Part shown: positions 8,865 through 19,300 of the stretch, in pieces
Numbering within the stretch: position 1 is the first letter of the stretch
Layout of the letters: each line of letters starts with the position of its first letter
Assembly (NCBI RefSeq): GCF_030406405.1
Contig: NZ_JAUEPL010000047.1
Location: forward strand, 1-54,926
Direction: 5' to 3'
DNA: 54,926 bases
From: Streptomyces ficellus
Lineage (GTDB): Bacteria > Actinomycetota > Actinomycetes > Streptomycetales > Streptomycetaceae
The notes under the pieces: model-generated
Told to the model about the DNA's origin: nothing
What the model saw: the letters and a program-made list of their open reading frames with translations, nothing else
The model's database searches: none
Translations under genes and position numbers: made by a program

Positions 8865-9074
8865 TCACAGCACCGCGAGGACGAAGGTCAGCAGCGCCAG
8901 GGACAGGGTGGCACTGCCCGCGAAGGCCACGGCACCGCGCAGCAGAGCGGTGGCATAGGTGGCTCCGTCGATACGAGCGAGCAGACCGGTCGCTGCTCCT
9001 ACGAGCATGCAGAAGAGCGCGACGACCGCGAGGAGCAGGGCCAGGAACATCAGGTTGATGGATGAGGTGTTCAT
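8865..9074 (-). CDS. Small two-helix membrane protein
   Basis: The start at 9074 is chosen because GGAAGAAGG sits just upstream; the same frame extends further without a better site. The 69-residue product is mostly two hydrophobic helices (residues 8-31 and 44-68), joined by a short loop containing ARIDGAT. It lies head to head with the NACHT gene at 9198, so the 120-bp gap between them probably holds both promoters. Small membrane partners next to STAND NTPases are sometimes effectors or anchors, but nothing in the sequence shows that here. Confidence 0.6.
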   Translation of the reverse strand: MNTSSINLMFLALLLAVVALFCMLVGAATGLLARIDGATYATALLRGAVAFAGSATLSLALLTFVLAVL

Positions 9075-9197
9075 GCCTTCTTCCCAGGACAACCGACGAC
9101 GGGGACTTCGGCGAATTTCGCGGTTCTGGTGTTCACCGGGGTTCAGGGCGAACAAAGATGAACGAAGACGGTCGCTTGAGAGACGGAGAAGCAGGAC

Positions 9198-12119
9198 ATG
9201 GGGGACGTGCACGAGGATCCCTTGGCGGAACTCGCGCTACGGCTGCGTACCCTCAGGGCGCAGCGGGGTCTGCAGATGGGTGGGTTGCAGCAGCGGACCG
9301 GGCTGGGGCGCACAACGGTCAGCCAGGCGCTGAACGGCCAAGTGGTGCCCTCCGAGACCACACTGGTGGCCCTGGCGAAAGCCTTGGGGGCGGATGTGGG
9401 CCCGCTGCTGGCCCTTCGCGAAGCCGCTGCCCGCGTGCAGCCGGTGCGCGAAAGCTTTCCGAGGAAAGCCACCCGCAGGTCGGTACGGCCCAAAGTGCAG
9501 CCTTCGTTCGAGGAGCGCTACCTGAGCTACGTGACGGAACGGCATTCCCAGCTGACCGTCGTAGGACTGGACTTGAGCCGGCCGGAACGTGCGTGCTGGC
9601 CGTTGGATGCGGCGTACTTGAGCTTGGAGCTGGCGGAGCGGCCGGAAGACTGGCCTGCGGGCAGTGAGGAGGCGAACCGGCCATCCGTCGTGGTGAAGCG
9701 TGCCGAGCACGCGTTGGCCGGCTGCCGACGGGTTCTTCTGCGAGGGCTCGCTGGCAGCGGAAAGACAACACTGCTGCAGTGGCTGGCTGTCGCCACGGCG
9801 CGCGATGAACTGCCGGAGGAATTGGCGGACTGGCGGGGGCGGATTCCGTTCATCCTGCCGCTGCGGACGCTGGTGAGGCGTGGACCGCTTCCGGATCCAC
9901 ACGCTTTTCTATCTGCGCTCGGCAGCCCCCTGGCCGCCTCACAACCTGAAGGCTGGGCCGATGCCGTGCTCGCCAGAGGGGAGGCACTGCTCCTAGTCGA
10001 TGGCATCGACGAGGTTCCTCAAGAGCATCGGGGCGCCACGCGCGACTGGCTCGAGCGGCTCTTGGCCGCCTATAAGGACGCACATTTCGTGGTCACCACG
10101 CGGCCGTCAGCTGTTCCCGAAGGCTGGCTGGCCTCATTGCGCTTCACCGAACTGTCAGTACGGCCCATGAGCGCCGCTGACATCGGAGTCTTCGTCGGCC
10201 GGTGGCATACCGCCGCCCGGCATAGTACAGCGACTAACGCCGAACGGTCACAGCTGATTGATCTCGAAGCAGCGCTCCAGGTGACAGTGCGTGCTCAGCG
10301 TGACCTGGCGCAGTTGTCCAGCACGCCCCTGATGTGTGCGCTCATTTGCGCGCTGCACCGGGACCGCCGCGGCCATCTGCCTCACGGCCGTATGGAGCTC
10401 TACGAGGCAGCGCTGTCGATGCTGCTCGTGCGTCGCGACCTCGAGCGCAGTATCGACGTCCCTGAAGGCATTCAGCTCACCGAACATCAGAGCGTCCAGC
10501 TACTGCAGCGTCTGGCCTACTGGCTGATCCGCAACCGCCAGACAGAGATGGATCGGGCCACCGCTTTGGCCCTGGTCGACGACGCGTTGCCGGCCATGCA
10601 GGCCGTGGCCGAGCAGGGCACTGCCGACCAGGCCCTGACGCATCTGGTCGGCCGCAGCGGGCTCCTGCGCCAGCCCACCATGGACACCATCGACTTCGTC
10701 CACCGGACTTTCCAGGACTACCTGGGTGCCAAAGCCGCCATCGAAGCCCACGACTTCCCTCTGCTGGTCAACAACGCACACGACGACCAGTGGGAAGACG
10801 TCCTGCGCATGGCCGTCGCCCACGCCCGCCCAACTGAGAGCGCTGATCTGCTCCGCCGCCTCGTCGAACGCGGTGATGCTGAGAACGAGCACCGGCCCAG
10901 GCTGCACCTCCTGGCGGCCGCCAGCATGCACTACGCCACCGAAGTCGCCCCTGACACGCGCCATAAGGTCACGGCGCGCGCCGCAGCCCTGATGCCGCCC
11001 CGCACTCTCCAGGAAGCAAACACCCTGTCCGCGCTGGGTCCCGGCATTCTGGACCTACTGCCACCCACCGCCGACGGACTGCCCGAAGACGAGATCTTTG
11101 CCGTGTTCCGCACTGCCGCAGCCATGGGGGGCGATCAAGCTTATGCGTATCTGCAACATTTCGTCCCGACTGTCGCCCCCTCGGTGCCGCGCCACGAACT
11201 GATGCTGGGCTGGACGAACTTTGAGGCAGCCGATTACGCCCGCGACATCCTCCGCCTTACCCGGGATCGCCTGCATGTCACCGTCCGGACTCGTGCGCAG
11301 TTTGACGCTCTCCCGCTGCTGACACCGATCGAACTCATCTCGTTCGAGCTGGCACTCACCCCGTCAGAGATCCTCGAACACCTTTCCCCGGAACACACCA
11401 CATCCCTATCCCTCCGGAGCATGGAGGAGCCCTCGCTGCACAGTCTGTCGTTCGTTCGGTCTCTGGCCGCACTGCGCTCGTTGGCTCTTGGCCCCTCGAC
11501 ACCCGTCGACGGCCTACACCATCTCGCCGGACTGCCCCTGCAGGAGCTGAACCTGCTGGACCTGCCTGAGGGCTTCTCCTTCCAGGCGCTCAACAATCTC
11601 CCACAGCTGCGTGAACTGCTGCTCTATACCGTCCTGCCGTGGAGAACGCTGCATACCCTGCCCGCCTCGCCAACTCTCACAAGGCTTTGGCTCGGCGGCC
11701 AGATAGAGGCCTCCATCACCGGCATCACTCAGTGGGCCATGCTCGAAGACGTTGTCGTCAACCATGTCATGGACGCAGTGGAATGGGCCGAGCTCGCGGA
11801 GCTGCCTCAGCTGACCAGCCTTCAGGTCACCGACGCCGACTTCGCCAACGCCCCCCTCATTGCCACCGTCAATCGTCTCGGGCTCTCTGTGTCTCGGTCC
11901 GACATCCGCCTCGACCTGATCCCGGACCGGTTTCCGAATCTTGAGCAGCTAAGGATCAACGCTCTCGCAGACGTTGCCTACGATCTAGTCCCTCTCCAGT
12001 CCCTTATGAACGTGGAGATCCGAATCTACAACGCCGATCGCATCTCGCTCACCGGTCTGGAGGGGTTCGCTCCTGACCGATTCACGCTCTTCCCCCGTCC
12101 ACGGCCCATCCAGACGTGA
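9198..12119 (+). CDS. HTH-NACHT NTPase with leucine-rich C-terminal region (STAND family)
   Basis: This is a 973-residue protein. Residues 12-65 form an XRE-type helix-turn-helix (LRTLRAQRGLQMGGL, then GRTTVSQALNG). Residues 122-145 have the GLDLSRPERACWPLDAAYLSLEL pattern seen before bacterial NACHT domains. The NACHT domain has Walker A GLAGSGKTT (183-191), Walker B LLLVDGIDE (264-272) and sensor VVTTRPS (298-304). An alpha-helical region follows, and from about residue 730 there are irregular leucine-rich repeats. Bacterial NACHT proteins of this plan include antiphage bNACHT members (established). Which trigger this one senses, and what effector it has, cannot be read; the HTH may serve as autoregulator or effector. 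The ATG has only a weak ribosome-binding site (GAGAAGCAGGAC). Confidence 0.88.
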   Translation: MGDVHEDPLAELALRLRTLRAQRGLQMGGLQQRTGLGRTTVSQALNGQVVPSETTLVALAKALGADVGPLLALREAAARVQPVRESFPRKATRRSVRPKVQPSFEERYLSYVTERHSQLTVVGLDLSRPERACWPLDAAYLSLELAERPEDWPAGSEEANRPSVVVKRAEHALAGCRRVLLRGLAGSGKTTLLQWLAVATARDELPEELADWRGRIPFILPLRTLVRRGPLPDPHAFLSALGSPLAASQPEGWADAVLARGEALLLVDGIDEVPQEHRGATRDWLERLLAAYKDAHFVVTTRPSAVPEGWLASLRFTELSVRPMSAADIGVFVGRWHTAARHSTATNAERSQLIDLEAALQVTVRAQRDLAQLSSTPLMCALICALHRDRRGHLPHGRMELYEAALSMLLVRRDLERSIDVPEGIQLTEHQSVQLLQRLAYWLIRNRQTEMDRATALALVDDALPAMQAVAEQGTADQALTHLVGRSGLLRQPTMDTIDFVHRTFQDYLGAKAAIEAHDFPLLVNNAHDDQWEDVLRMAVAHARPTESADLLRRLVERGDAENEHRPRLHLLAAASMHYATEVAPDTRHKVTARAAALMPPRTLQEANTLSALGPGILDLLPPTADGLPEDEIFAVFRTAAAMGGDQAYAYLQHFVPTVAPSVPRHELMLGWTNFEAADYARDILRLTRDRLHVTVRTRAQFDALPLLTPIELISFELALTPSEILEHLSPEHTTSLSLRSMEEPSLHSLSFVRSLAALRSLALGPSTPVDGLHHLAGLPLQELNLLDLPEGFSFQALNNLPQLRELLLYTVLPWRTLHTLPASPTLTRLWLGGQIEASITGITQWAMLEDVVVNHVMDAVEWAELAELPQLTSLQVTDADFANAPLIATVNRLGLSVSRSDIRLDLIPDRFPNLEQLRINALADVAYDLVPLQSLMNVEIRIYNADRISLTGLEGFAPDRFTLFPRPRPIQT

Positions 12120-12415
12120 CCGTCAGCTGCCGCCGAACGCCACTACGCCACCGCGCAGCGGCAGCCGCCAGTGCCGACGATCCCGTGGTCGGAGCGAACG
12201 CCCTGGCGCTCCGGACCCCTTCCGCAACTTGAGAAAGGGGGTCGACGAAGAGGAATAGGCGAGGCTACTAGCGTCCTCCACCGCTCACCGAGTTGCTGCC
12301 GAGGCTGCGCCCGTACCGGGAGGCCCCGGTCGGGTGGCCGGTGCACTGCGCGAGGGAGGACCGAGGAGTCCTAGCGTGGCCCTTCCCGGCAGTCAGCGCT
12401 GGGGCGTTCACGCCT
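12120..12415. other. Intergenic stretch without a recognisable gene
   Basis: About 300 bases lie between the convergent NACHT gene and the minus-strand gene ending at 12416. Nothing beyond short GC-biased frames is visible and I saw no strong hairpin. Confidence 0.5.
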
Positions 12416-12808
12416 CTACGCGCTGAAGTGTCCGCCGGCCGCCGGGGTGGACTGGGCTGCGGTGGCCGAGGGCGAGGTCTCGGCGGCGGGCTCCGACTCC
12501 GGCTCATCGACCACCGGCGCGACGTCGACGGTCGTGAGTACAGCCTCCGCCTCGGCAACTACGGCCTCCCCCGTCGTGGGCGCGGCCTCGGAGGTCACGA
12601 CCGTGGCCTGGGAAGCGGCGAGGGCGCGGCGGTCGCGGTAGTCCATCAAGACCTTCCACCCAGCCACCGGCACGCCGACGGCAAGGGCACCGAGAATGAA
12701 GGCGCGCCGCTGGCCTAGCCGCCGCCCGAGCTGGACGTAGGCCGCCCGTAGGGCATCAGGGCCTCCTAGCTTGCGTGCCTCCGCGCTGAGTTCCGAGTAG
12801 TCCCACAC
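12416..12808 (-). CDS. Single-pass membrane protein with acidic Ala/Glu-rich tail
   Basis: The start is taken as GTG at 12808, preceded by GAGGGGGAG; an upstream in-frame GTG at 12823 is the alternative. The roughly 130-residue protein begins VWDYSELSAEARKLGG, has a basic segment (QLGRRLGQRRA), one hydrophobic helix (residues ~40-57, FILGALAVGVPVAGWKVL), and then a long low-complexity Ala/Glu/Thr/Pro region. The order suggests a short cytoplasmic N-terminus, one membrane anchor and a disordered exterior. It follows, by 75 bases, the frameshifted gene at 12883-13354 and may share its transcript. No family recognised. Confidence 0.65.
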   Translation of the reverse strand: MWDYSELSAEARKLGGPDALRAAYVQLGRRLGQRRAFILGALAVGVPVAGWKVLMDYRDRRALAASQATVVTSEAAPTTGEAVVAEAEAVLTTVDVAPVVDEPESEPAAETSPSATAAQSTPAAGGHFSA

Positions 12809-12882
12809 CGCGCTCCCCCTCACCTTTCGCTGTGTCCAGCAACGGCCTGATCATCCCAGGGCCAAGCTGACTCGGGGGCGGA

Positions 12883-13354
12883 TCAGAACAACCGGCCTAC
12901 CGGACCCTGGATCTGGGGGCGGGTCGTTGTCGAAGCTGCGACCGCACTCTCACCGGCGGCCCCCGCTCCCTGGCACACGCGGGCGTAGCGCAGCGCGGCG
13001 AGGGTGTAAGGCAGGTGGTGTTCGGCGGCGTCGCGTATCCCCACCGCCTGGTCGTCGTCGACCGGGGCCGCCGGCGACGTCGCCGCTGGGTCGGCCGGCC
13101 GGAGCCGGGGCCGGGTCAGGCGCCGCCGTGGTCGGCGTGGTGCTCCAGGCGTCGGCAAGCGAGTCCGCGGGCACGGCAGCGGGCTGAGTGTCGGACGTGG
13201 GCGGCTTCTGCATCCGCACCGGGCTGGCCTGCGTGGGAAGGGCTGCGGGGTTCGGGCCGTCGGCGGCCTTCTTGCCGCTGGTGGCCCACTCGCGGGCTTC
13301 GGTCTCGGTGCTGGCCGAGGGCCGCACCTGGCGCGGCTGGCACCACCACGTCAC
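12883..13354 (-). pseudogene. Hypothetical protein gene with internal frameshift
   Basis: A GTG at 13354 with GGAGG upstream starts VTWWCQPRQVRPSASTETEA and continues through a Pro/Ala/Thr-rich stretch to about 13085. Good coding sequence then resumes in another frame (AAPVDDDQAVGIRDAAEHHL, YTLAALRYARVCQGAG) to the stop at 12883. One indel in the GC-rich segment 13080-13110 would explain this. The intact protein would have about 155 residues. The second half looks helical; function unknown. The 255 bases upstream (13355-13609) contain no gene I can support. Confidence 0.5.
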
Positions 13355-13609
13355 CCCCGGTACCTCCGCTCAGGCATTTCTCACCCTCAGGCGGCTCGAC
13401 CCAAAAGTCCGCACACCAGCCTGACCCTCTACCAGGTTCCGCGACGTTCTCCAGGACCTGCTGAGGTGCTGGACCGGAACCTGCACCACCTGCGGACGCC
13501 CCCTGCCCCGCCCCCGGAGCAGCCCAGACAACCTAACGAAGCACTACTAGTGATTAACAGCAGGTCACCCCCACAACAAACATCCCTGCCACCCACACGA
13601 CGTCTAGAT

Positions 13610-15027
13610 AATCGACACCAAGAACTGCGACTCCGTCTACTGGGCCGACGTGCGCGGCTCCATGCCCGACCTCGTCCAGGCCGTCGGCCGCGCGCTGCGC
13701 ATGCAGCCCGGTGAGGGCAAGGTCGCCTCGCTCGTGGTGCCCGTCCTGCTGGGGCCGGGCGAGACGGCGGACAACATGCTCACGTCGCGGGCGTTCGGCG
13801 GGTTGGCGAAGCTGCTGGAGGCGCTCAGGGCGCACGATGCCCGCGTGGTGGAGCAGCTCGCCGAGCAGCAGGCGCAGAGCCGTGTCAGGGGCGTTCAGAG
13901 CCGCAGCGGGGGCCAGGAGAGCCAGGGCGAGGGCAACGGGTCCGGCGGCCCGTCGGCGCCCGCCCGCCAGTTGCTGAAGTTCTCCACGCCGCGCGACCCG
14001 GCGCAGCTGGCCGCGTTCATCAACCTGCGGGTCCTCAACCCGGAGCACGAGCACTGGCGGCGCGGGGTGGAGGCCGCCGTCATCTACAACCGGCTGCATG
14101 GCGACCTGAAGGTGCCGTTCACGTACCGCGTGCCCAGCCGCGACCACCAGCAGGCCGAAGCCGAGGGATGGCCAGCCACGCTCGCCGATTTCCCACTGGG
14201 GCAATGGATCGCCGACAACCGGCGCTTCTACGCCCGCGGCGACATGGACGAAGACCGCGTCGAACAGCTGGAAAAGCTGGGCATGATCTGGAGCCACTTC
14301 GACGTCGCATGGGAGGAAGGACTCGCGGCAGCGCGCGGGTGGGCCGCGACGAACGGGCACCTCCTGGCCCCACTGAACGCCACCCACCAGGGCTACAAGG
14401 TGGGCATCTGGTTGAAGAACGCCAGGGCCGCCGCCCGGAAGGCTGCGGAGATCGAGCAGCGGCGTGCCGAGGGCCTCCCCGTCGAGTCTGCGGCCGGCGC
14501 GCTGTCGGACGAGCGGCGCGAGCAGCTGGAGGACATCGACCCGTCCTGGTGCCCTACCTGGCCCGTGGAGTGGCAGCGCTGCTTCCACCTCACCCGCATG
14601 CACCTGGAGGCCGGCGGCGAACTGCCGACCGAGCCCGGCGAGGTCGTGCACCAGGGCGAGGACCTCGGCCGGTGGGTGCGGTCGGTCCGGCTCGGCTGGG
14701 ACAACCTCACCACCGTGCAGCAGTGGATGTGCGAGCAGGTCCTCGGGATCGAACCCCGCGGCCGAGGACGAGAAACCGCCCCCGCGCCGTACGCAAGCGG
14801 ACAAATGGGCCATGAACTACCAGGCCGCCAAGCAGTACTACGAACGCGAAGGACACCTCCGGGTCCCTCGGAAGCACATCGAACGGATCGTCGTCGGCAG
14901 CGGCGAGGGCCAGGAGGTTCGGGAGCTTCGGCTTGGTGCGTGGATCGGGAATCAGCGGAGCCGGGCGGCGACACTGTCGCCGGAGCGGGTGGAGCTGCTG
15001 TCCGCGATCGGCATGCGATGGACCTGA
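13610..15027 (+). pseudogene. 5'-truncated, frameshifted HA-helicase (decayed copy 1)
   Basis: Coding sequence begins abruptly at IDTKNCDSVYWADVRGSMPD, with motif VI QAVGRALRM a few residues later. The whole N-terminal ATPase half is therefore missing. HA repeats follow (EHWRRGVEAAVIYNRLHGDL, WEEGLAAARGWAATNGHLLA). A one-base insertion in a C-run at about 14755 (GAACCCCGC where the other copy has GAGCCCGC) shifts the frame, after which the C-terminus (LRLGAWIGNQRSRAATLS) continues to 15027. The copy at 20128-21101 is closely similar and in the same orientation. This is not the helicase at 1746 but a paralogue. Confidence 0.85.
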
Positions 15028-15371
15028 TGGTGGGCGTCGTCGTCACCGCGGCCGCCGCGCTCGCGGCCGGCACCCTGACCCCGGCCCCGAACGCGGGCCT
15101 CACGGTCAGCGGCCCCCAAGCCGCCCTGCTGGCCTGGCTGACGGGCCGTGCCAAGGACGCCCCCCTCCAGGCCACCCCCGGCGACCTCCCCCCACCCCCT
15201 ACTGGATCTGACCCCCGCGCGCCCACCGGCCCCGGCCACGTCCGGACCGGCGACGAACAGGAACCCCACGGACTCCGCCCGGACCCTCCTCACGCCCCCG
15301 GCGCGGACGCCCGGCCGGCGCACCGCACACGGGAAGTGCCTTCCGCCTGGGACGGACACACCGTTCGGTAG
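15027..15371 (+). CDS. Small membrane-anchored, Pro-rich protein coupled to the helicase
   Basis: The ATG at 15027 overlaps the helicase stop (TGATG), indicating translational coupling. The first ~16 residues (MVGVVVTAAAALAAGTL) form a hydrophobic segment almost identical to the start of the gene at 21101, the equivalent gene after the second helicase copy. The rest diverges into a Pro/Ala/Asp-rich, probably disordered region, so the C-terminal two thirds may have been replaced or lost its original frame. About 114 residues. Function unknown; conserved position next to the helicase suggests a shared role. Confidence 0.5.
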   Translation: MVGVVVTAAAALAAGTLTPAPNAGLTVSGPQAALLAWLTGRAKDAPLQATPGDLPPPPTGSDPRAPTGPGHVRTGDEQEPHGLRPDPPHAPGADARPAHRTREVPSAWDGHTVR

Positions 15372-15450
15372 GTGTCAGCGTCCCCGCGCGGAAGGCACTC
15401 CCGCGTGCCGGCCCGGTACGCGGACCGGCCTCAGCCGGGAAGCGGCCGGG

Positions 15451-16035
15451 TCAGCAGGGCTTCACGTACCCGACCCCGCGCCACTGGCCGTGCGTGGTGC
15501 CCCAGGGGGCCGGCTTCGTGGAGCCCAGCCACTTCTTCGTGGGGCTGTACCAGTTGCCCACGCGGCCGGGCGTCTGGTTGTTGTACCAGGAGCCTCCGCT
15601 CTTCCAGCTGCTCGGCTTCTTGTGGAAGACGCACGAGAACCACTCGCGCTCCGCGCCGGTGTACCCGGTTCCCGAGTAGCCGCACAAGGCCCCCTTGGTG
15701 CAGGTGTGGGCCTTGGCCGCCTTCTTGCCGCTCTTGTCCAACTCGCGTGCGTACTTCTCACCCGGCAGAGGCAGCAGCAGCCGGCCGTCCGCGTACCGGA
15801 TCTCGTTGGCGGCGGTCTGCTTGCCGCCGTCCTGGGCCAGGGCCGCGTCGACCGCCTTCTGCAGCGCCGTCGCCTCCGCCGCCGTCAGACCCACCGCCAC
15901 CGCCTGGGCCCGGAAGGCGGACCGGCCCGAGTCGACGGACGCGGTGCCGTCCGCGAAGGCCGCGGGAGTGGCGAGGGCAGCAGTGACCAGGAAAGCGGAA
16001 CCGATGGCCACCGACAGGCGGTTTCCTCGCTTCAT
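15451..16035 (-). CDS. Secreted protein, peptidase inhibitor I36-like
   Basis: The 194-residue product has a clear Sec signal peptide (MKRGNRLSVAIGSAFLVTAA, predicted cleavage after AAFA near residue 28). The C-terminal third contains CTKGALCGYSGTGYTG, then GGSWYNNQTPGRVGNWY and a terminal Cys. This pattern of paired cysteines and SWYNNQTPG is typical of the I36 secreted protease-inhibitor family of Streptomyces. The middle (AAEATALQKAVDAALAQDGG) is a helical segment often placed before such domains. ATG at 16035 is chosen because the signal peptide begins there. It is divergent from the STAND gene at 16329. Confidence 0.8.
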   Translation of the reverse strand: MKRGNRLSVAIGSAFLVTAALATPAAFADGTASVDSGRSAFRAQAVAVGLTAAEATALQKAVDAALAQDGGKQTAANEIRYADGRLLLPLPGEKYARELDKSGKKAAKAHTCTKGALCGYSGTGYTGAEREWFSCVFHKKPSSWKSGGSWYNNQTPGRVGNWYSPTKKWLGSTKPAPWGTTHGQWRGVGYVKPC

Positions 16036-16328
16036 GACGCAAAGTCCCTTCACATCGTGGATCGATCGAGCAGGCACCCGCAGTGCTCCCCGGAGGAAGG
16101 TCACGGACGCGTCCGACGCGTCACGCCGGTGCCTGCGGGGCGGCCGCTGTGGTCGTCCCAGTTCGAGTCCACCGGATCCCTGGTTGTTGCACAGCCCTCT
16201 CCGAGACATGAAACAAAGCAGGTCAGCTGATTGGGTTGGCGAAATGACCGCTGTCCCGGCGCCATGGGGGCGTGCTGGAATGAGACGCCGCCGCCGGTGA
16301 CGCGGGCGGCACGGGGGAAGGAAGCGAC

Positions 16329-19300
16329 ATGGGGCGTCCGGAGACGGACCTCGATCCGGCACAAGGGCCGGTACCGCGATTTGCGTACGAGTTGCGCCGG
16401 CTGCGGCAGGAGGCGGGCGGAATCCCCTACCGGGAGATGGCCCGGCAGGTGGAGGTCTCGGTCTCCACACTCTCGAGAGCGGCCAAAGGGGAGCAGCTGC
16501 CCTCCCTTTCGGTGACGCTTGCCTATGTGGCGGCCTGCAAGGGCGACACCGCCGAGTGGGAGAAGCGGTGGAAAGCCGTGGCCGCGGAGGTGGCCGCCGC
16601 TCCGCGCGCCGCCGACGGCGAGGAGCCGCCCTACCGCGGGATGACCCGCTTCGAACCCGGCGACAGCGAGCTGTTCTTCGGGCGCGAGCAGGTGGTGGAC
16701 GACGTGCTCGAAAGCCTTCGCACGCGCCGTTGCGCGGCCGTGCTCGGGCCGTCCGGCAGCGGCAAGTCGTCCCTGCTGCGAGCCGGTGTCGTCCCCCGTC
16801 TGCGCCGCCCGGAGCCGAGCCCGGCCGCCCTGCGCATCCTGACTCCGGGGCAGCACCCGGCGCGTACGCACATCGGCAAGCTGGAGCCCGCCGCCGGACC
16901 GGGGCTGACCTACGTGCTGGTGGACCAGTTCGAGGAGCTATTCACCCTCTGCGCCGACCCGGAGGAACGGGAGCGGTTCATCCGCTGGCTGCTGGCCGCC
17001 CGGCACCCCGACAGCAGGCTGCGCGTGGTGCTGGGCATACGCGCCGACTTCTACGGCCACTGCCTGCGCTACCCGCACCTGGTGGACCTTCTGAAGGACG
17101 CGGCCGTGCCGGTGGGGGCGATGGGCCCGGCGGAGCTGAGGCAGGCGATCGTCAAGCCCGCCGCCACCCGGAACGTGATCGTGGAACGCGCCCTCACCAC
17201 ACGCCTCGTCGAGGAGATCGCCGACGAACCGGGCGGTCTGCCGCTGCTCTCCCACGCCCTGCTGGAGACCTGGCACCGCCGCTCGGGAAGAACGATGACG
17301 CTGCGGGCCTACGAAGCGGCAGGCGGTGTGCGCGGCGCCATCGCCCAGACCGCGGAAGACGTCTACGGATGTCTCTCCCCCGAGCGCGCCGAGCTGGCGC
17401 GGCTGATCCTGCTGCGCCTGGTCACCCCCGGCGAGGGCGCCCAGGACACCCGCCGGCCGGTGAACCGCGCGGAGCTGGACTTCGCCCCCGAGGAGGAGGT
17501 CGGCGCCGTACTGGACCGTCTGATCGACGCCCGGCTGCTGACCGTGGACGACGGCACGGTCGACCTCGCCCATGAGGCTCTCATCACCGCCTGGCCCAGA
17601 CTGCGCGGATGGGTCGACGAGGCCCGTGAGGACCTGCTGGTCCACCGCCGTCTGACCGACGCCGCCCGCGCCTGGCACGACCTCGGCCGAGATCCGGGCG
17701 CGTTGTATCGCGGGACGCGGCTGGACGTGGCCGGCGAGCGGTTGGCGGATACCGCGCTCACCCCGCTGGAACGCGAGTTCCTCGGCGCGAGCCGGGCCGC
17801 CCGGACGGCCGAGCTGCGGCGCCGACGCGGTCTGCTCGCCACTCTCGCCGTCCTGGTCACCGTCGCCCTGATCGCCGGTGTCACCGCCTGGCGGCAGAAC
17901 CTCACCAGCGAGCGCCGCCATGCGGAGGCCGAGGCCCGGCGCATCGCCGCGGTGGCGGACGCCATGCGCTTCGCCGCCCCCGTGACGGCGATGCGGCTGT
18001 CCGTCGCCGCCTGGCGGCTCGCGCCCACCCTCGAGAGCCGCTCAGCCCTGCTGAGCGCCATGGCCCAGCCCGAACAGGACGTGTTCCCCGTCCCGGACCC
18101 GGCCTTCGGACCGGCGACGAACCGGCTCTCGCCGGACGGACGCACCCTGCTGTCGGTCTCGGCGCGCCGCGTGGTGGCCTGGGACGTGCGCACCCACCGG
18201 CGCATCGGCTCCTACCAGGGGCCGGGCGAACTGCTGTCGGACGTGGACCTCGATCCGGGTGTGGTGCCGAACTGGGGAATCAGCCCCGACGGCCGGCTCC
18301 TCGCCCTGCCCGCGCAAGGGGGCGTGCGGCTGTGGGACGTACGGGCCGGCCGGGTGGTCGCCACGCTTCCCGTGGAGGCGCCGGACAGGGCGGAATTCGG
18401 CGCGGACGGCCGTCATCTGACGGTGTCCGACTGGGACGGTGGGGAGTTCCGGCAGACGCAGGTATGGGATCTGCGGGGCCGACGGATGCTGTCGACCGTG
18501 CGGGCTCCCGTGGTGGAGGAGTCCCCGATCAGTGTGAGCGCGGACGGCGGGACCGTGGCGCTGTGCCGGGGTCTGCGTCGTCTGGAGGTACGTGACCTCC
18601 GCACGGGGCGGATCCACCGGCTGTCGCGGACCGCGAACGCCGCGCGGATCGCCTGCCCCGACCAGGAGCGGTTCGCGGCGGGAGTCTTCGCCCTGCGGCC
18701 GGATGGCGCGGTCCAGGCGGCCGTGGACGACGACACGATCCGTCGCTGGGTCGTGCGTACGGGCCGGGAACTGCCCAGCCTGCGGTTCGAGGACGCGACC
18801 GCGGTGCGGTTCAGCGCGGACGGCGCCTTCCTCGCCGCCACCACGGGCGCGGACATCGCGCTGTGGCGGCTCAGCGAGCCGGACCAGCCCGTCTTCCGCT
18901 ACCAGCTCATCGGCGAGGTGATCGACGACTTTTCCCTCACCCCCGACGCCTCCGCCGTGCGGTACCTGCGGCGGAGCGGTACCTCCGTCGCCTCACTCGA
19001 CCTGCGATCGGTCGCCCGCGCCCGGTGGGAGGAACACCCCTCCGAACAGGTGCACCTCTCCCGTGACGGCCGCACCGTCGCGGTGCTCCACCGCGGGCCT
19101 GGCCGGACCGGCGTACGGCTGATCGGCACACGCGACGGCCGGACCCGCGCCACCCTGCCCGCCGCCCCGTGCCCGCCCGACACCTCTTACTCCGGCACCG
19201 ACGAGGAGAACCTCGCCAACTGCTCGGAACTGATGGCGTTCAGCCCCGACAGCCGGCGTTTCGCCTATGTGAGGGCGTGGGGGTACACCACGCAACGGCA

